Assembly: GCF_000341005.1 (NCBI RefSeq)
Contig: NZ_ANBD01000147.1
Span: forward strand, 1-38,759
DNA: 38,759 nucleotides
Origin: Nocardiopsis alkaliphila YIM 80379
Lineage (GTDB): Bacteria > Actinomycetota > Actinomycetes > Streptosporangiales > Streptosporangiaceae
Direction of reading: 5' to 3'
Shown: piece after piece, positions 23,678 through 32,715 of the stretch
How positions within the stretch are numbered: the stretch's first letter is position 1
Layout of the letters: each line of letters opens with the position of its first letter
Program-made: the position numbers and the translations under genes
Notes under the pieces: model-generated
What the model was told of the DNA's origin: nothing
Seen by the model: the letters and a program-made list of their open reading frames with translations, nothing else
Databases searched by the model: none

Positions 23678-24637
23678 TCAGTCGAACAGGGTCCCCCCGA
23701 ACTCCTCCTCCGCCTCGACCACGACGTGGGCACGCGCACCGCCCGCCTGGCGTCGGGCGCGGCGCGGCGGAGGCGCGGCGCCACCGTCGCGGGGTGCCGG
23801 GACTTCCATGGCCGGCCTGGAGGCGGTGACCGTGTCCACCCGGACCGCTCCGAATCCCTGGGCGGTGTACTTACCGATACCGGTGAGTTCGAGCAGGTCG
23901 AGCAGGACGGCGAAGGTGGCCGAGGGCCGCCCCGCACCGGTCGCGTTCTCCAAGCGCAGGCCACCGAGCCAGCCCAGCACGGCGCGTTTGTCCGTGTGAA
24001 GGTGTTCGGTCAGACGCACGTCCTCCCCCGGTAGGTGGGAGCGCCGGATCCGAGCCGACTCGACCAAGGCATCCTCCAACCAGGGGACCGCCAGGGACGG
24101 TGGGGCGAAGCGGGCCACCGCGCCCACCGCGCCACTGCCGCCGACGATCCCTCCTCCGGACCGGTGCACCGCGCCGAAGAGCCGCCGCGGGCTGGGCCAG
24201 ATGTGCGGGACTCGTTCGCCCGTGGTGTCACGGGTGGTGGTCACCACCGGGGTCAGGGCACGCACCTGGGCCGTCTCCACCGGGAAGGGGGTGTACTCGC
24301 CGCTGAGCATCTCGGCGTAGGTGCGGTCGAAGGTGCGGGTCACCGAGAGCGGTTCCAGGAGGTGGTCACCGACGCGCTGGGGCACGCCGACCAGGTCCGC
24401 CGGGTCCACGGGGGCGGGAACGTCATCGTCCAACCAGGTGAGCGTCCAGTGGTGGAGTCGATTGCCCAGAGGCAGGGGCCAGCCGTTCATGGCCCAGCGC
24501 TTGGCCCCGGTGTGTTCCCGTTCGCTCTGGGGCCACCAACGGTTGAGCAGTCCGTGGCAATCCTCGGGACGGATCGGTCGTGCCCGGTCCGCTCGATCCT
24601 TCAGGACCACGGTCCACCGTCTGGGCACCGACCCCAC
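23678..24637 (-). CDS. cas6: Cas6 CRISPR repeat endoribonuclease
   Basis: This 319-residue protein would cut precursor crRNA within the repeat. It has the two-RAMP layout of Cas6. Near the start is PIRPEDCHGLLNRWW (21-35), where H28 is a candidate catalytic His. The C-terminal glycine loop GIGKYTAQGFGAVRV (253-267) is diagnostic for the family. Residues 275-319 form a Pro/Arg-rich, then acidic tail beyond the usual end. The start is a GTG at 24637 or 24628; a purine-rich stretch (GGGAAGGGG) precedes both and does not decide between them. It is separated from the cas10 operon by a terminator and about 600 nt, so crRNA processing is likely expressed independently of the effector. The repeats it acts on are not in this window. 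Confidence 0.85.
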   Translation of the reverse strand: MGSVPRRWTVVLKDRADRARPIRPEDCHGLLNRWWPQSEREHTGAKRWAMNGWPLPLGNRLHHWTLTWLDDDVPAPVDPADLVGVPQRVGDHLLEPLSVTRTFDRTYAEMLSGEYTPFPVETAQVRALTPVVTTTRDTTGERVPHIWPSPRRLFGAVHRSGGGIVGGSGAVGAVARFAPPSLAVPWLEDALVESARIRRSHLPGEDVRLTEHLHTDKRAVLGWLGGLRLENATGAGRPSATFAVLLDLLELTGIGKYTAQGFGAVRVDTVTASRPAMEVPAPRDGGAAPPPRRARRQAGGARAHVVVEAEEEFGGTLFD

Positions 24638-24935
24638 CCCTTCCCGTGGTCATGACGACGTTCGTCGCCTCCATGCTCGGTTCACCGGGTACTCCTCTCG
24701 GACAGTCCCCGGCGCCGGACCACGCCGCCCCTTCCGTAGACCATCCGGCACGTGTGCGACCCACCCTCGTGGCTCGAAGCGAAGAAAGCCGTTTTCGCCC
24801 CTTGCCGCCTCAAAGAACTAAATGTAAGGTAACTTTCCAATACTGGGAGCAACCACATCCGCACCCACGGTCCACATGCCCCCAGGAACCGACTTCCCCG
24901 CCACGCCCCTTCGGGCCCTTCCTTCGGAGCACGTC
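24638..24935. other. Divergent intergenic region between cas6 and the GH16 gene
   Basis: About 300 nt with a short AT-richer patch at 24812-24846, likely containing the two divergent promoters. No reliable -35/-10 pair can be named on either strand, and no repeats are seen. Confidence 0.45.
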
Positions 24936-25760
24936 ATGCGCACCCTGACCTCCGTGACCGCCGTCCTCTTCACCACGGCGGCGCTCCTTCACTCCCCCGC
25001 CGCCGCATCCGCGGCGCCCGACGACCCGATCTCCACCACGGCGACCCTGGTCTGGTCGGACGAGTTCGACGGGCCGGCCGGGGCCGCCCCCGACCCCGCC
25101 AACTGGAACCACGAACTCGGCGACCACGGCTGGGGCAACAACGAGCTCCAGAACTACACCGACAGCCGGGCCAACTCCGCTCTGGACGGCAACGGCAATC
25201 TGGTCATCACCGCACGCCAAGAGGCCGATGGCTCCTACACATCCGCGCGTATGACCACGCAGAACAAGGTCCAGCCCCAGTACGGCAGGATCGAGGCACG
25301 CATCCAGATTCCGCGCGGCCAAGGCATCTGGCCCGCCTTCTGGATGCTGGGGGCGGACTTCCCGCGGACCCCCTGGCCCGATTCGGGCGAGATCGACATC
25401 ATGGAGAACATCGGCCGCGAACCCCACCTGGTACACGGCAGCCTCCACGGCCCCGGATACCACGGGGGCAACCCCCTGACCGGTTCCTACATGCACCCGC
25501 AGGGCTGGTCCTTCGCCGATACCTTCCACGTCTTCGCCGTGGATTGGCGGCCCGGCTCGGTGACCTGGTCGGTCAACGGCGACGCGTACCAGACCTACAC
25601 CTGGGAGGACACCCGAGGAAACCCCTGGGTGTACGACCAGCCGTTCTTCATGATCCTCAATGTCGCCGTCGGTGGCGACTGGCCGGGTTACCCGGACGCG
25701 AGCACACGGTTCCCGCAGCAGATGCGCGTGGACTACGTGCGCGTGTACTCCCTGGACTGA
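24936..25760 (+). CDS. Secreted glycoside hydrolase family 16 beta-glucanase
   Basis: This 274-residue exported endo-beta-1,3(4)-glucanase (laminarinase type) would cleave fungal or algal beta-glucans. A signal peptide (MRTLTSVTAVLFTTAALLHS, cut after AAASA near residue 27) leads directly to one GH16 jelly-roll domain. The catalytic motif GEIDIMENIG gives nucleophile E152, D154 and acid/base E157. WNHELGDHGWGNNELQNYT and RIEARIQIPRGQGIWPAFWML are standard family strands, and the C-terminus VDYVRVYSLD completes the fold. No carbohydrate-binding module follows. The ATG at 24936 has GGAG 7 nt upstream and places the signal peptide correctly; an in-frame start at 24876 is rejected. It is unrelated to the CRISPR genes beside it. 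Confidence 0.93.
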   Translation: MRTLTSVTAVLFTTAALLHSPAAASAAPDDPISTTATLVWSDEFDGPAGAAPDPANWNHELGDHGWGNNELQNYTDSRANSALDGNGNLVITARQEADGSYTSARMTTQNKVQPQYGRIEARIQIPRGQGIWPAFWMLGADFPRTPWPDSGEIDIMENIGREPHLVHGSLHGPGYHGGNPLTGSYMHPQGWSFADTFHVFAVDWRPGSVTWSVNGDAYQTYTWEDTRGNPWVYDQPFFMILNVAVGGDWPGYPDASTRFPQQMRVDYVRVYSLD

Positions 25761-25786
25761 CGCCCACAGGGCGACCGAGCGCCACG

Positions 25787-25813
25787 TGGGGGCGTCCGAA
25801 AGGGGCGCCCCCA
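25787..25813 (+). terminator. Terminator after the GH16 gene
   Basis: TGGGGGCG (25787-25794) pairs with CGCCCCCA (25806-25813). A bulged extension closes on a GAAA tetraloop. It lies 27 nt after the stop codon. Confidence 0.7.
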
Positions 25814-25927
25814 TCCGGCGTCGATCCACTCAGGGACGGAAAGCGGCCGAGGGCCTGTGCCCCTCGGTGGAGGAGGATGTCAAAATGAGCGGGCCCATGA
25901 CGTTCGAACAGTCGAAGCGGAGGGGAC

Positions 25928-27007
25928 ATGCCCCGCCTGAGCCACACCCTGGACCTTGACGCCCTGGACCGGGAGGACCTGCTCCGTTCGATCGACGGGG
26001 CGTACCGGATACTGCGTAGTGCCCGTTTCGACGAGCAGGGATACCTGCTCGTCCCCGACGAGGAGGAACTGGAGCGGCTGGAGCGGCGGGCACAGGAGGC
26101 CGGCCTGGTCGACCCGGGGGCCCGGCGCGACCACCGGGAGCGTGCGGACGCCGAGGCCGAACGTTTGGTCGAGGAGATCGCGCGCTTGCGCCAGGAGATG
26201 GCCCAAGAGCAGGCCGAGCACGGTAGGCCCCGGACCGAGACCCGAAGGGCCGTCGAGGAGCGCTCGGTCGAATTGGACGTGCTGCGTTCCAAGGAGGTCC
26301 TGCGTCTACTGCGGGGCGAACACCTGGCTCCGGGCTCCCACTACCTGCTCGGCACGGTGGGAGAGAACGGTGAGCCCGTGTTCGCCGAAGGGGATCAAGG
26401 GTGGGTGGGCACCGACCTGACCATCACCTCCTGGGACGAGGAGGGGTTGTGCGCGTTCGACTTCGCGATGCGCGAGGACCCCGAACTGTCGGGCTTCGAG
26501 GATCCGGTCACGAGCGGCACCGTGGAGCACGACCGGGCCGCGCGCACCCTGACGGTACATGCCCGGATGCGTTTTCCCGCACCGGTCAGCACCTTGCGCG
26601 AGGACTCACCCCTGCTGCGGGTCCAGGTGCGAGCCCGGATCGAGCTGCCCGAGTGGTACGCGGCCCTGTCCGGGGCCCGAGGACAGGACCACCCGGCCGG
26701 GTTCGAGGTGGTCCACCCACTGGTACGCGCCACCGGAACGGCCACCCCCTCAGCCGGCGGCGTCGACCGTTGGTCGGTGGCCACCTCCCTGGACGTGCGT
26801 GGGCGTGGCCCGGCCCGTCCACTGGTGGCCGCCGCGTCCTGGGCGCTGCTGCGTTCGCTGCGCCGTTCCCAGCAGACGTACGTGCGGGAGTGGGTGGAGG
26901 AGGTGGAGCGGACCTGGGCGCGTGTGGCCCGAGGACTGCCCGAACTTCCGGGCCTGTTGGAAGACCTGGCCCAGGCGATGGCCAACGCACGCTCCCCTCG
27001 AAGTTGA
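25928..27007 (+). CDS. Coiled-coil protein of unknown function
   Basis: I do not recognise this 359-residue protein. It starts with a short helical region (LDALDREDLLRSIDGAYRIL). A strongly charged coiled coil spans about residues 45-115 (DEEELERLERRAQEA through VEEIARLRQEMAQEQAE). The remainder (about 125-330) seems to be a mixed alpha/beta domain with several beta strands, for example YLLGTVGENGEPVF and ARTLTVHARMRF. It ends in a long helix (TYVREWVEEVERTWARVARGL). No signal peptide or membrane segment is seen, so it is probably cytoplasmic. The ATG at 25928 has GGAGGGG upstream. It lies alone on its strand, 167 nt after the GH16 gene and past its terminator, and converges with the symporter gene. 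Confidence 0.75.
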   Translation: MPRLSHTLDLDALDREDLLRSIDGAYRILRSARFDEQGYLLVPDEEELERLERRAQEAGLVDPGARRDHRERADAEAERLVEEIARLRQEMAQEQAEHGRPRTETRRAVEERSVELDVLRSKEVLRLLRGEHLAPGSHYLLGTVGENGEPVFAEGDQGWVGTDLTITSWDEEGLCAFDFAMREDPELSGFEDPVTSGTVEHDRAARTLTVHARMRFPAPVSTLREDSPLLRVQVRARIELPEWYAALSGARGQDHPAGFEVVHPLVRATGTATPSAGGVDRWSVATSLDVRGRGPARPLVAAASWALLRSLRRSQQTYVREWVEEVERTWARVARGLPELPGLLEDLAQAMANARSPRS

Positions 27008-27058
27008 CCCCGCTCGGTCCACCACAAGGTCCCGTCCTCCGCTCCCGGCGAAGCCCTC

Positions 27059-28765
27059 TCAGTCCCGGTCTGCGCCCCAGCCGGTGAGAGAGCGCACGCG
27101 CAACTCGGTGAAACGGGCGTTGTCGCGTTCGGCTGAGAGCAGGGTCCCGATGATCGCGCAGGCGAACCCGACGGGTACGGAGACCAGGGCGGGGTTCTCC
27201 ATGGGGAAGAGCTGGATGTCGATCCAGGCCGGCAGCACCGACAGGTTCTCTTCGGTGACCGGATGGACCTTGCCCGACATCACCGGGGAGAACGACATCA
27301 ACACCAGGGTGGCCGACAGGCCGCCGTAGATGCCCCACTCCACACCCCTGGTGTTGAAGCGACGCCAGAACATGGTGAGGACGATGACGGGCAGGTTGGC
27401 CGCGGCGGCGATCGCGAAGGCCAGTCCGACCAGGAAGGCCACGTTCAGGTCCTGGGCCTGCACTGCCAGGAAGATGGCCACAGCGCCGATCAGGCAGGCG
27501 GAGAAGCGGGCCACGTTCATCTCCTGGGACTCGCGCGGACGCCCCCACATGAGGATGTGACCGAAAAAGTCGTGCGCGATGGAGGACGAGGAGGCCAGGG
27601 TCAGGCTGGCGATCACCGCGAGGATGGTGGCCAGGGCCACCGCGGAGATGAGCGCGAGCAGGACGGCGGCGCCCACGGGGCCGGCGGTGAGCCGTCCCAC
27701 CTCTTCGGCGAGCAGCGGCACGGCCGAGTTGCCTGAGGGATCCAGGGACAAGATGCGTTCCGAACCCACCAGGGCCGCGGCGCCGAAGCCCAGGGCGAGG
27801 GTCATCAGGTAGAAGGCGCCGACCATCACGATGGTGCGATTGACCGAGGAACGCGCCGAACGGCCATCGGGAACCGTGTAGAAGCGGATGAGGATGTGCG
27901 GCAACGCGACCGTGCCCAGCACCAGGGCCAGGCCGAGGCTGATCAGGTCCATCTTGTTGAAGAAGGTCTGGGCGGCCTCACCGGGCACCTCCACCCCGAA
28001 GCGCAACCCGGGTTCGAGAAAGGCCTGCCCGTGACCACTGGCCTGAGCCGCGTCACCGAGCAGGGTACGCGGGTCGAAGGAGAAGTGGGCCAGCATCAAA
28101 GCGGTGAGCAGTCCGGTGGCGGTCAGCAGCACCAGGGCCTTGATGATCTGTAGCCAGGTGGCGGCCTTCATGCCGCCGTACATGACGTAGACGATCATCA
28201 GCACGCCGACCCCGATGATGGCTCCGGTGCGAGCCTGGTCCGCGCTCATCCCCATGAAGGTGCCCCCGTCGTGCAGCCCCAGCAGGACCGCCACCAGGGC
28301 GCCCGCACCGACCATCTGGGCGACCAGGTAGAAGACGCACACGGTGACGGTGGAGACCGTGCAGGCCAAGCGCACTCGCATCCGACGCATGCGGAAGGCC
28401 GGCAGGTCGGCCATGGTGAATCGGCCGGTGTTGCGCATCAGTTGGGCCATGGGCAGCACCAAGAGCCAGGCCACCAGGAAGCCGATGGAGTACAGGAAGC
28501 CGTCGTAGCCTTGGAGGGCGATCATTCCGGCGATGCCGAGGAAGGACGCGGCGGACAGGTAGTCGCCGGTCAGGGCGAGTCCGTTCTGAGCACTGGAGAA
28601 CCCACGGCCACCGGCGTAGAAGTCGACGGCACCTTTGGTGGTGCGTCTGGCTCGGAGGGTGATGGCGAGGGTGACCAGGACGAAGAGGGCGCACAGGACG
28701 ATGGTCCAGACGTGGACGACGCCGAACCGTCCGCCGAGCACGCTGCCCGGATCGAGGGTGTGCAT
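27059..28765 (-). CDS. Cation/acetate symporter, ActP/MctC type
   Basis: This 568-residue sodium:solute symporter family protein is predicted to import acetate or related short monocarboxylates. About thirteen membrane helices can be traced, beginning with VWTIVLCALFVLVTLAITL. The family segment DFYAGGRGFSSAQNGLALTGDYLSAASFLGIAG is present near residues 49-80 and aligns with ActP. FYTVPDGRSARSSV lies in the cytoplasmic loop near the middle. Length is normal. The ATG at 28765 overlaps the stop of the DUF485 gene (TGATG), the standard arrangement for this pair. Acetate is the usual substrate; pyruvate or propionate is possible. Confidence 0.9.
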   Translation of the reverse strand: MHTLDPGSVLGGRFGVVHVWTIVLCALFVLVTLAITLRARRTTKGAVDFYAGGRGFSSAQNGLALTGDYLSAASFLGIAGMIALQGYDGFLYSIGFLVAWLLVLPMAQLMRNTGRFTMADLPAFRMRRMRVRLACTVSTVTVCVFYLVAQMVGAGALVAVLLGLHDGGTFMGMSADQARTGAIIGVGVLMIVYVMYGGMKAATWLQIIKALVLLTATGLLTALMLAHFSFDPRTLLGDAAQASGHGQAFLEPGLRFGVEVPGEAAQTFFNKMDLISLGLALVLGTVALPHILIRFYTVPDGRSARSSVNRTIVMVGAFYLMTLALGFGAAALVGSERILSLDPSGNSAVPLLAEEVGRLTAGPVGAAVLLALISAVALATILAVIASLTLASSSSIAHDFFGHILMWGRPRESQEMNVARFSACLIGAVAIFLAVQAQDLNVAFLVGLAFAIAAAANLPVIVLTMFWRRFNTRGVEWGIYGGLSATLVLMSFSPVMSGKVHPVTEENLSVLPAWIDIQLFPMENPALVSVPVGFACAIIGTLLSAERDNARFTELRVRSLTGWGADRD

Positions 28766-29202
28766 CAGCCGGCCACCTCCGTGTCGACGGCGTTCTCGGC
28801 ACGCGCGTGCTCACGGAGCTCCTCGGCCAACGGGTCGATGGAGCTCGTAGAGAAACGACAAAAGGCCCAGGCGAGGAGGAAGGAGAACAGGAACTGTCCG
28901 ATTCCCAGGAGCAGGGCCACGTTGATCGAATCCAAGACCTGAATACTCATGAAGTCACGCGCGTACGCGGAAAGGAGGAGATAGGTCATGTAACCACCGA
29001 AGAAAGTCGCGAACAAGAGTCCGCTCTGCAGAGCGAAACGCCGCCTCAGTTCGACGAATCGGGGATCGACCGAGACACGTTCACAGGTGCGCGCTCGATC
29101 GGCCTCGGCCCTGGTCCGGGAACGCGCGGACCCGCCGCCGCCGGCTCGCCCGAACTCGTTTTCGGCACGTTTTCGGGACGCGCCCTCCATGTATTCGACC
29201 AC
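28765..29202 (-). CDS. DUF485 membrane protein, partner of the acetate symporter
   Basis: This 145-residue two-helix membrane protein belongs to the YjcH/DUF485 family, which accompanies ActP. After a basic, poorly conserved N-terminus comes the family core. It runs from DPRFVELRRRFALQSGLLF through FGGYMTYLLLSAYARDFMS and INVALLLGIGQFLFSFLLAW to SIDPLAEELREHA. Helices lie at about 70-91 and 103-124. The GTG at 29202 has GGGGGAGA upstream; an ATG four codons later is also possible, and the long frame back to 29334 is low complexity and rejected. The gene overlaps the symporter start, so the two are translationally coupled. Its role in transport is not known in detail. Confidence 0.85.
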   Translation of the reverse strand: MVEYMEGASRKRAENEFGRAGGGGSARSRTRAEADRARTCERVSVDPRFVELRRRFALQSGLLFATFFGGYMTYLLLSAYARDFMSIQVLDSINVALLLGIGQFLFSFLLAWAFCRFSTSSIDPLAEELREHARAENAVDTEVAG

Positions 29203-29731
29203 GTCTCGTCTCCCCCGACGATCATTTTCCGCCCCGGCGGGCGAACGACTACCCGGTCGCCGCTCCCCACGGCTCGCCGGATCCTTTCCGGAGCGCGGCG
29301 GCGCCATCCGGACGCACCAGGAACGGGCGCTCATGTGTCGCCGATGCGGGTGGTACGCCGACCTCGTTCCGGTGAGTGATCACAATAACCACCGATCGCG
29401 CATCGTGTTCACCAAATGCGCAAATCGACTGACAGCAATAGCCGACCGGAAAAGGATGAAAGGGCATGAAACACCGGTCGGAATTCCCCTGAAAACCTCA
29501 CCGCGAACAGACGTCGGGCACCGAGAACGTCGGCTCGCGACCGAGTAGAGGAGCAGGTCATCCGGACTCCGGCCAGGCTCGACGGCGCAGCGACCCCTTC
29601 GTCTTCGCTAGGCTTCGGGGCGACCCCGCACCCATGACGGAAAACCGGCTCTACACCGGTTCCCGTGTTCGTACAGGTGTATGATCAAGGGGTCCGCACT
29701 GTTCACGCGATACCGAAGGGAAAACCCCGCC
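29203..29731. other. Divergent intergenic region with an AT-richer centre
   Basis: About 530 nt separate the symporter operon (minus) from the small zinc-knuckle gene (plus). The part at 29370-29470 is relatively AT-rich and includes an 8-bp palindrome GTGATCAC (29376-29383), a possible regulator site for the symporter operon. The plus-strand promoter elements are listed separately. Several open frames cross this stretch, but none has both a plausible start site and protein-like sequence. Confidence 0.45.
29643..29685 (+). promoter_or_regulatory. Promoter with overlapping inverted repeat for the zinc-knuckle gene
   Basis: TATGAT (29680-29685) is a good -10 box, putting the transcript start near 29692 and giving a leader of about 40 nt to GTG 29732. 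The -35 position lacks a consensus box. It is occupied by a perfect inverted repeat, AACCGG (29643-29648) and CCGGTT (29656-29661), so an activator or repressor may bind there. Confidence 0.5.
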
Positions 29732-30001
29732 GTGGTCACCGAGGTCTTCACGCGCAAGTACTGCGATCCCCACGCCGTTCGCGAGGAGAAGGTCGAGGCG
29801 ACTGAGGTCATCCAGTTCGCCTGGGAAGGCGCCGTCCGTGAGGTCGACGCCTGCGAGGAGTGCCTCAAGGAGCACGAGTCACGCTTCGAGCCCCTGGTCG
29901 ACTACTCGCGTCCTGTGAAGAAGCGCCGCGCCAAGAAGGCCGCCCCGGCTCCGGCCCCCGCCGAGAAGACCGAGGGCGCCGAGTCCGGCGACGCGCAGTA
30001 A
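29732..30001 (+). CDS. Small zinc-knuckle protein with Lsr2-like region
   Basis: This 89-residue protein has a segment (about 18-55) resembling the N-terminal dimerisation region of Lsr2: KVEATEVIQFAWEGAVREVD followed by EPLVDYSR. Unlike Lsr2 it carries four potential zinc ligands, C11-x2-H14 and C41-x2-C44, flanking that region. A Lys/Arg/Ala/Pro-rich tail (KKRRAKKAAPAPAPAEK) follows, which could bind nucleic acid. The GTG at 29732 is chosen because the -10 box at 29680-29685 would overlap an earlier ATG at 29681. A GAAGGGA site lies about 11 nt upstream. It may be a minor nucleoid-associated or other regulatory protein; this is inference. Confidence 0.68.
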   Translation: MVTEVFTRKYCDPHAVREEKVEATEVIQFAWEGAVREVDACEECLKEHESRFEPLVDYSRPVKKRRAKKAAPAPAPAEKTEGAESGDAQ

Positions 30002-30011
30002 CACCACCCTC

Positions 30012-30032
30012 CTCCGCCGCGTGGCGGCGGAG
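30012..30032 (+). terminator. Terminator after the zinc-knuckle gene
   Basis: A perfect 9-bp stem, CTCCGCCGC (30012-30020) with GCGGCGGAG (30024-30032), has a 3-nt loop and lies 11 nt after the stop codon. Confidence 0.75.
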
Positions 30033-30105
30033 CGACGGCCTCATCGCGTCGAGCATGGGGGCGGCGGCACTTCGGTGTCGTCGACCCCCACCTTCGCTTC
30101 GGGCC

Positions 30106-30142
30106 CGAACGACCAAGGAACTCGGCCCGCCCTGGTCGCTCG
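30106..30142 (-). terminator. Probable terminator of the hut operon
   Basis: CGAGCGACCA and TGGTCGTTCG on the minus strand (30133-30142 and 30106-30115) form a 10-bp stem with one G-U pair and a 17-nt loop, beginning 4 nt past the hutI stop codon. Confidence 0.5.
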
Positions 30143-30145
30143 CCC

Positions 30146-31357
30146 CTACGGGCGGCCCCAGACCGGCTCGCCGTCCTTCCACACCGCCGCCACCTGCGGA
30201 ACACCCGGCCGGTAGGCCAGGTAGAGGTGGTTGGGCGCGTCCAACAGCGTGAGGTCGGCCCGGGCCCCGGGCGCCAGGTGTCCCACCTCGGTGCGCCGCA
30301 ACGCCAGGGCCCCGCCCTTGGTCGCCGCCCACACCGCCTCGTCCGGAGTCATCCCCATGTCCCGCACCGCCACCGCGATGCAAAAGGCCAGACTCGAAGT
30401 GAAACAGGAACCCGGGTTGCAATCACTGGCCAACGCCACCAGTGCCCCGGCGTCGATCAGCGCGCGGGCGTTCGGGTAGGGCCGGCGCGTGGAGAAGTCC
30501 ACGCCCGGAAGCAGGGTCGCCACCGTGGGCTCGACACGCCCGCCCGCCTGGGCCAGGGCCTCGACGTCCTCTGCGCTCAGATAGGTGCAGTGGTCGACCG
30601 AGGCGGCACCCACCTCCACCGCCAGGCGCACCCCGGGCCCCTCACCCAGCTGATTGCCGTGCACGCGCGGCAACAACCCTCGCTCCATCCCCGCGGTGAG
30701 GATCCTGCGAGAGGCCTCCTCATCGAAGGCTCCCCTCTCACAGAACACGTCCACCCAGCGGGCGTGCGGGGCGCACGCGTCGAGCATGGGTCCGGTGACC
30801 AGGTCGACGTAACCATCGGGATCGTCAGCGTACTCGGAGGGCACCACGTGCCCACCCAGGAAGGTGACCTCGTCGGTGACCCGTCCGGCCACGCCCAGAC
30901 AGCGCAGCTCATCCTCGACGGTGAGCCCGTACCCGGACTTGACCTCCAGTGTCGTGGTGCCCTGGGCGTGAGCCTCGCGTACCAGACGGCGAGCTCCGGC
31001 CAAGAGTTCGCCGTCGGAGGCGGCACGGGTGGCGGCCACGGTGGTGCGAATGCCCCCGGCCGAGTACGGGACGCCGCTCATCCGTGCGGCGAACTCACGG
31101 CTGCGGTCCCCGGCGAAGACGATGTGGGAGTGGCTGTCCACGAAACCGGGAATCACGCAGCGCCCGCCGGCGTCCACCCGCACGTCGGTGGCCGGGGCGG
31201 TGGCACGCGCCCCCACCCAGGCCACACGACCGTCTTCGATGACCAGGGCTGCGTCGGTGATCTCACCGAGCGGCCCCTTCCCCAAGGCGGGATCGTTGGT
31301 GACCAGGGTGGCGATGTCGTCCACGAGGACGGTATCGGGGACTTCGGCGGGGCTCAC
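30146..31357 (-). CDS. hutI: Imidazolonepropionase
   Basis: This 403-residue cytoplasmic metal-dependent amidohydrolase opens 4-imidazolone-5-propionate to N-formimino-L-glutamate, the third step of histidine breakdown. The metal motif [14 protein letters not shown] starts near residue 76. [15 protein letters not shown] is the family substrate loop. Later come VHGNQLGEG, the metal-binding VDHCTYLS and [13 protein letters not shown]. Length matches HutI (about 400). The GTG at 31357 overlaps the HutF stop (GTGA). It is the last gene of the hut operon and is followed by a likely terminator. Confidence 0.96.
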   Translation of the reverse strand: MSPAEVPDTVLVDDIATLVTNDPALGKGPLGEITDAALVIEDGRVAWVGARATAPATDVRVDAGGRCVIPGFVDSHSHIVFAGDRSREFAARMSGVPYSAGGIRTTVAATRAASDGELLAGARRLVREAHAQGTTTLEVKSGYGLTVEDELRCLGVAGRVTDEVTFLGGHVVPSEYADDPDGYVDLVTGPMLDACAPHARWVDVFCERGAFDEEASRRILTAGMERGLLPRVHGNQLGEGPGVRLAVEVGAASVDHCTYLSAEDVEALAQAGGRVEPTVATLLPGVDFSTRRPYPNARALIDAGALVALASDCNPGSCFTSSLAFCIAVAVRDMGMTPDEAVWAATKGGALALRRTEVGHLAPGARADLTLLDAPNHLYLAYRPGVPQVAAVWKDGEPVWGRP

Positions 31358-32715
31358 AGCAGCTCCTTGATCGCGGTGTCGAGTTCGTGTGCGGTGTCGG
31401 GAAGGCGGGTGTGGAGGCCGTCGCGGACGGTCCAGGAACCATCGACCATGACGTGGCGCACGTCGGCGTCGGTGGCTGCGAAGACCACGGCGTCCGTGGC
31501 CCGCGCGGGGTCGGTCCCGGCCAGTCGCACGCCGTCCAAGGCGACGTTGACCAGGTCGGCGCGGGCCCCGGGCATCAGGCTTCCGGCGTCGTCCCAGCCC
31601 AGCCCGGTGTGACCGTCCACGGTGGCCGCGCGCAACAGCGCCCCCGAACCCAGGGTGCCTCTGCGGTGGGTGCGCAGACGTTCGTGCAGCTCCACCGCAC
31701 GGGCCTCCTCGAACAGGTCCGTCCGGGCGTGCTGGTCACTGCCCAGACTGAGCCGAACCGCGCCGGGCTCGGCGACCAGGTCCCCGGTACGCGGTAGACC
31801 GTCGGCCAGGTCGCGTTCGGTGGTGGGGCACAAACACACCGAGACCCCATGCGCGCGGACGGTGTCGACGTCGGCGTCGGTGAGGTGGGTGGCGTGCACC
31901 AAGGTGGTGCGTTGGGTGAGCGCCCCGGCGTCGGCCAGGACCCGTACGGGCGTCGCCCCGTACGCGGACAGGCAGGCGGCGTTCTCGGCCGGCTGTTCGC
32001 AAGCGTGGACGTGCAGGGGCACGCGGGCGCCGTCTGCGAACGCCACCACCTCGGGCAGGTCCCGTACGGGTACGGCCCGCACCGAGTGCGCCGCCACACC
32101 GACCCGTGCGTGGTCGCCTTCAGGAGAGAAGTCGGCCACCCGTTCACCCCAGGCTCCGGCGTCGCCGTCCCCGAAACGCAGCTGGGGACCCGACAGCCGC
32201 AGGTGACGACCGTCCTTTCCCAGGCCACCGGCCAGATAGCACACGTCCAGCAAGGTGATCCGGATGCCGGCCTCGGCGGCGGCCGTGGTCAGGGCGTGCC
32301 CCATGGCGTTGGGGTCGTCGTAGTGATGGCCGCCGGGCCCGTGGTGCAGGTAGTGGAACTCGCCCACGCACACGACACCGGCCAGGGCCATCTCGGCGAA
32401 GACGGCCCGGGCCAGACGATGGTAGGAGTCCGGATCCAGACGTTCGGCGACCCGGTACATCACCTCGCGCCAAGTCCAGAAGGATCCGCCGTCGGCGTGG
32501 GTGCGCCCGCGCAGGGCCCGGTGGAAGGCGTGCGAGTGGGCGTTGGCCAGACCGGGCAGGGTGAGCCCGCTCAGGTATTCGGCGTCGGCCGGGCGGTCGG
32601 TTCCCGAGACGACCGAGGCCAGGCGTCCATCGACCACGGTCAGGAGCACCCCGCGATCGGGGGCCGCACCGCCCGTCCACGCCCATTCGCACCACAGGCG
32701 TCGTGGTGTGTTCAT
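31354..32715 (-). CDS. hutF: Formimidoylglutamate deiminase
   Basis: This 453-residue amidohydrolase converts N-formimino-L-glutamate to N-formyl-L-glutamate and ammonia, the branch of histidine breakdown that needs a later deformylase. The metal-binding motif [14 protein letters not shown] is near residues 58-71. [12 protein letters not shown] is the HutF signature loop. Further on are [25 protein letters not shown] and [20 protein letters not shown]. Length is normal (about 450). The ATG at 32715 overlaps the M20 gene's stop (ATGA). The two neighbouring enzymes of the pathway flank it, which supports the assignment. Confidence 0.94.
   Translation of the reverse strand: MNTPRRLWCEWAWTGGAAPDRGVLLTVVDGRLASVVSGTDRPADAEYLSGLTLPGLANAHSHAFHRALRGRTHADGGSFWTWREVMYRVAERLDPDSYHRLARAVFAEMALAGVVCVGEFHYLHHGPGGHHYDDPNAMGHALTTAAAEAGIRITLLDVCYLAGGLGKDGRHLRLSGPQLRFGDGDAGAWGERVADFSPEGDHARVGVAAHSVRAVPVRDLPEVVAFADGARVPLHVHACEQPAENAACLSAYGATPVRVLADAGALTQRTTLVHATHLTDADVDTVRAHGVSVCLCPTTERDLADGLPRTGDLVAEPGAVRLSLGSDQHARTDLFEEARAVELHERLRTHRRGTLGSGALLRAATVDGHTGLGWDDAGSLMPGARADLVNVALDGVRLAGTDPARATDAVVFAATDADVRHVMVDGSWTVRDGLHTRLPDTAHELDTAIKELL

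Noticed and set aside
24840-24860. TGGGAGC sequence as a CebR-type operator for the GH16 gene
   Set aside because: Only half of the TGGGAGCGCTCCCA palindrome is present.
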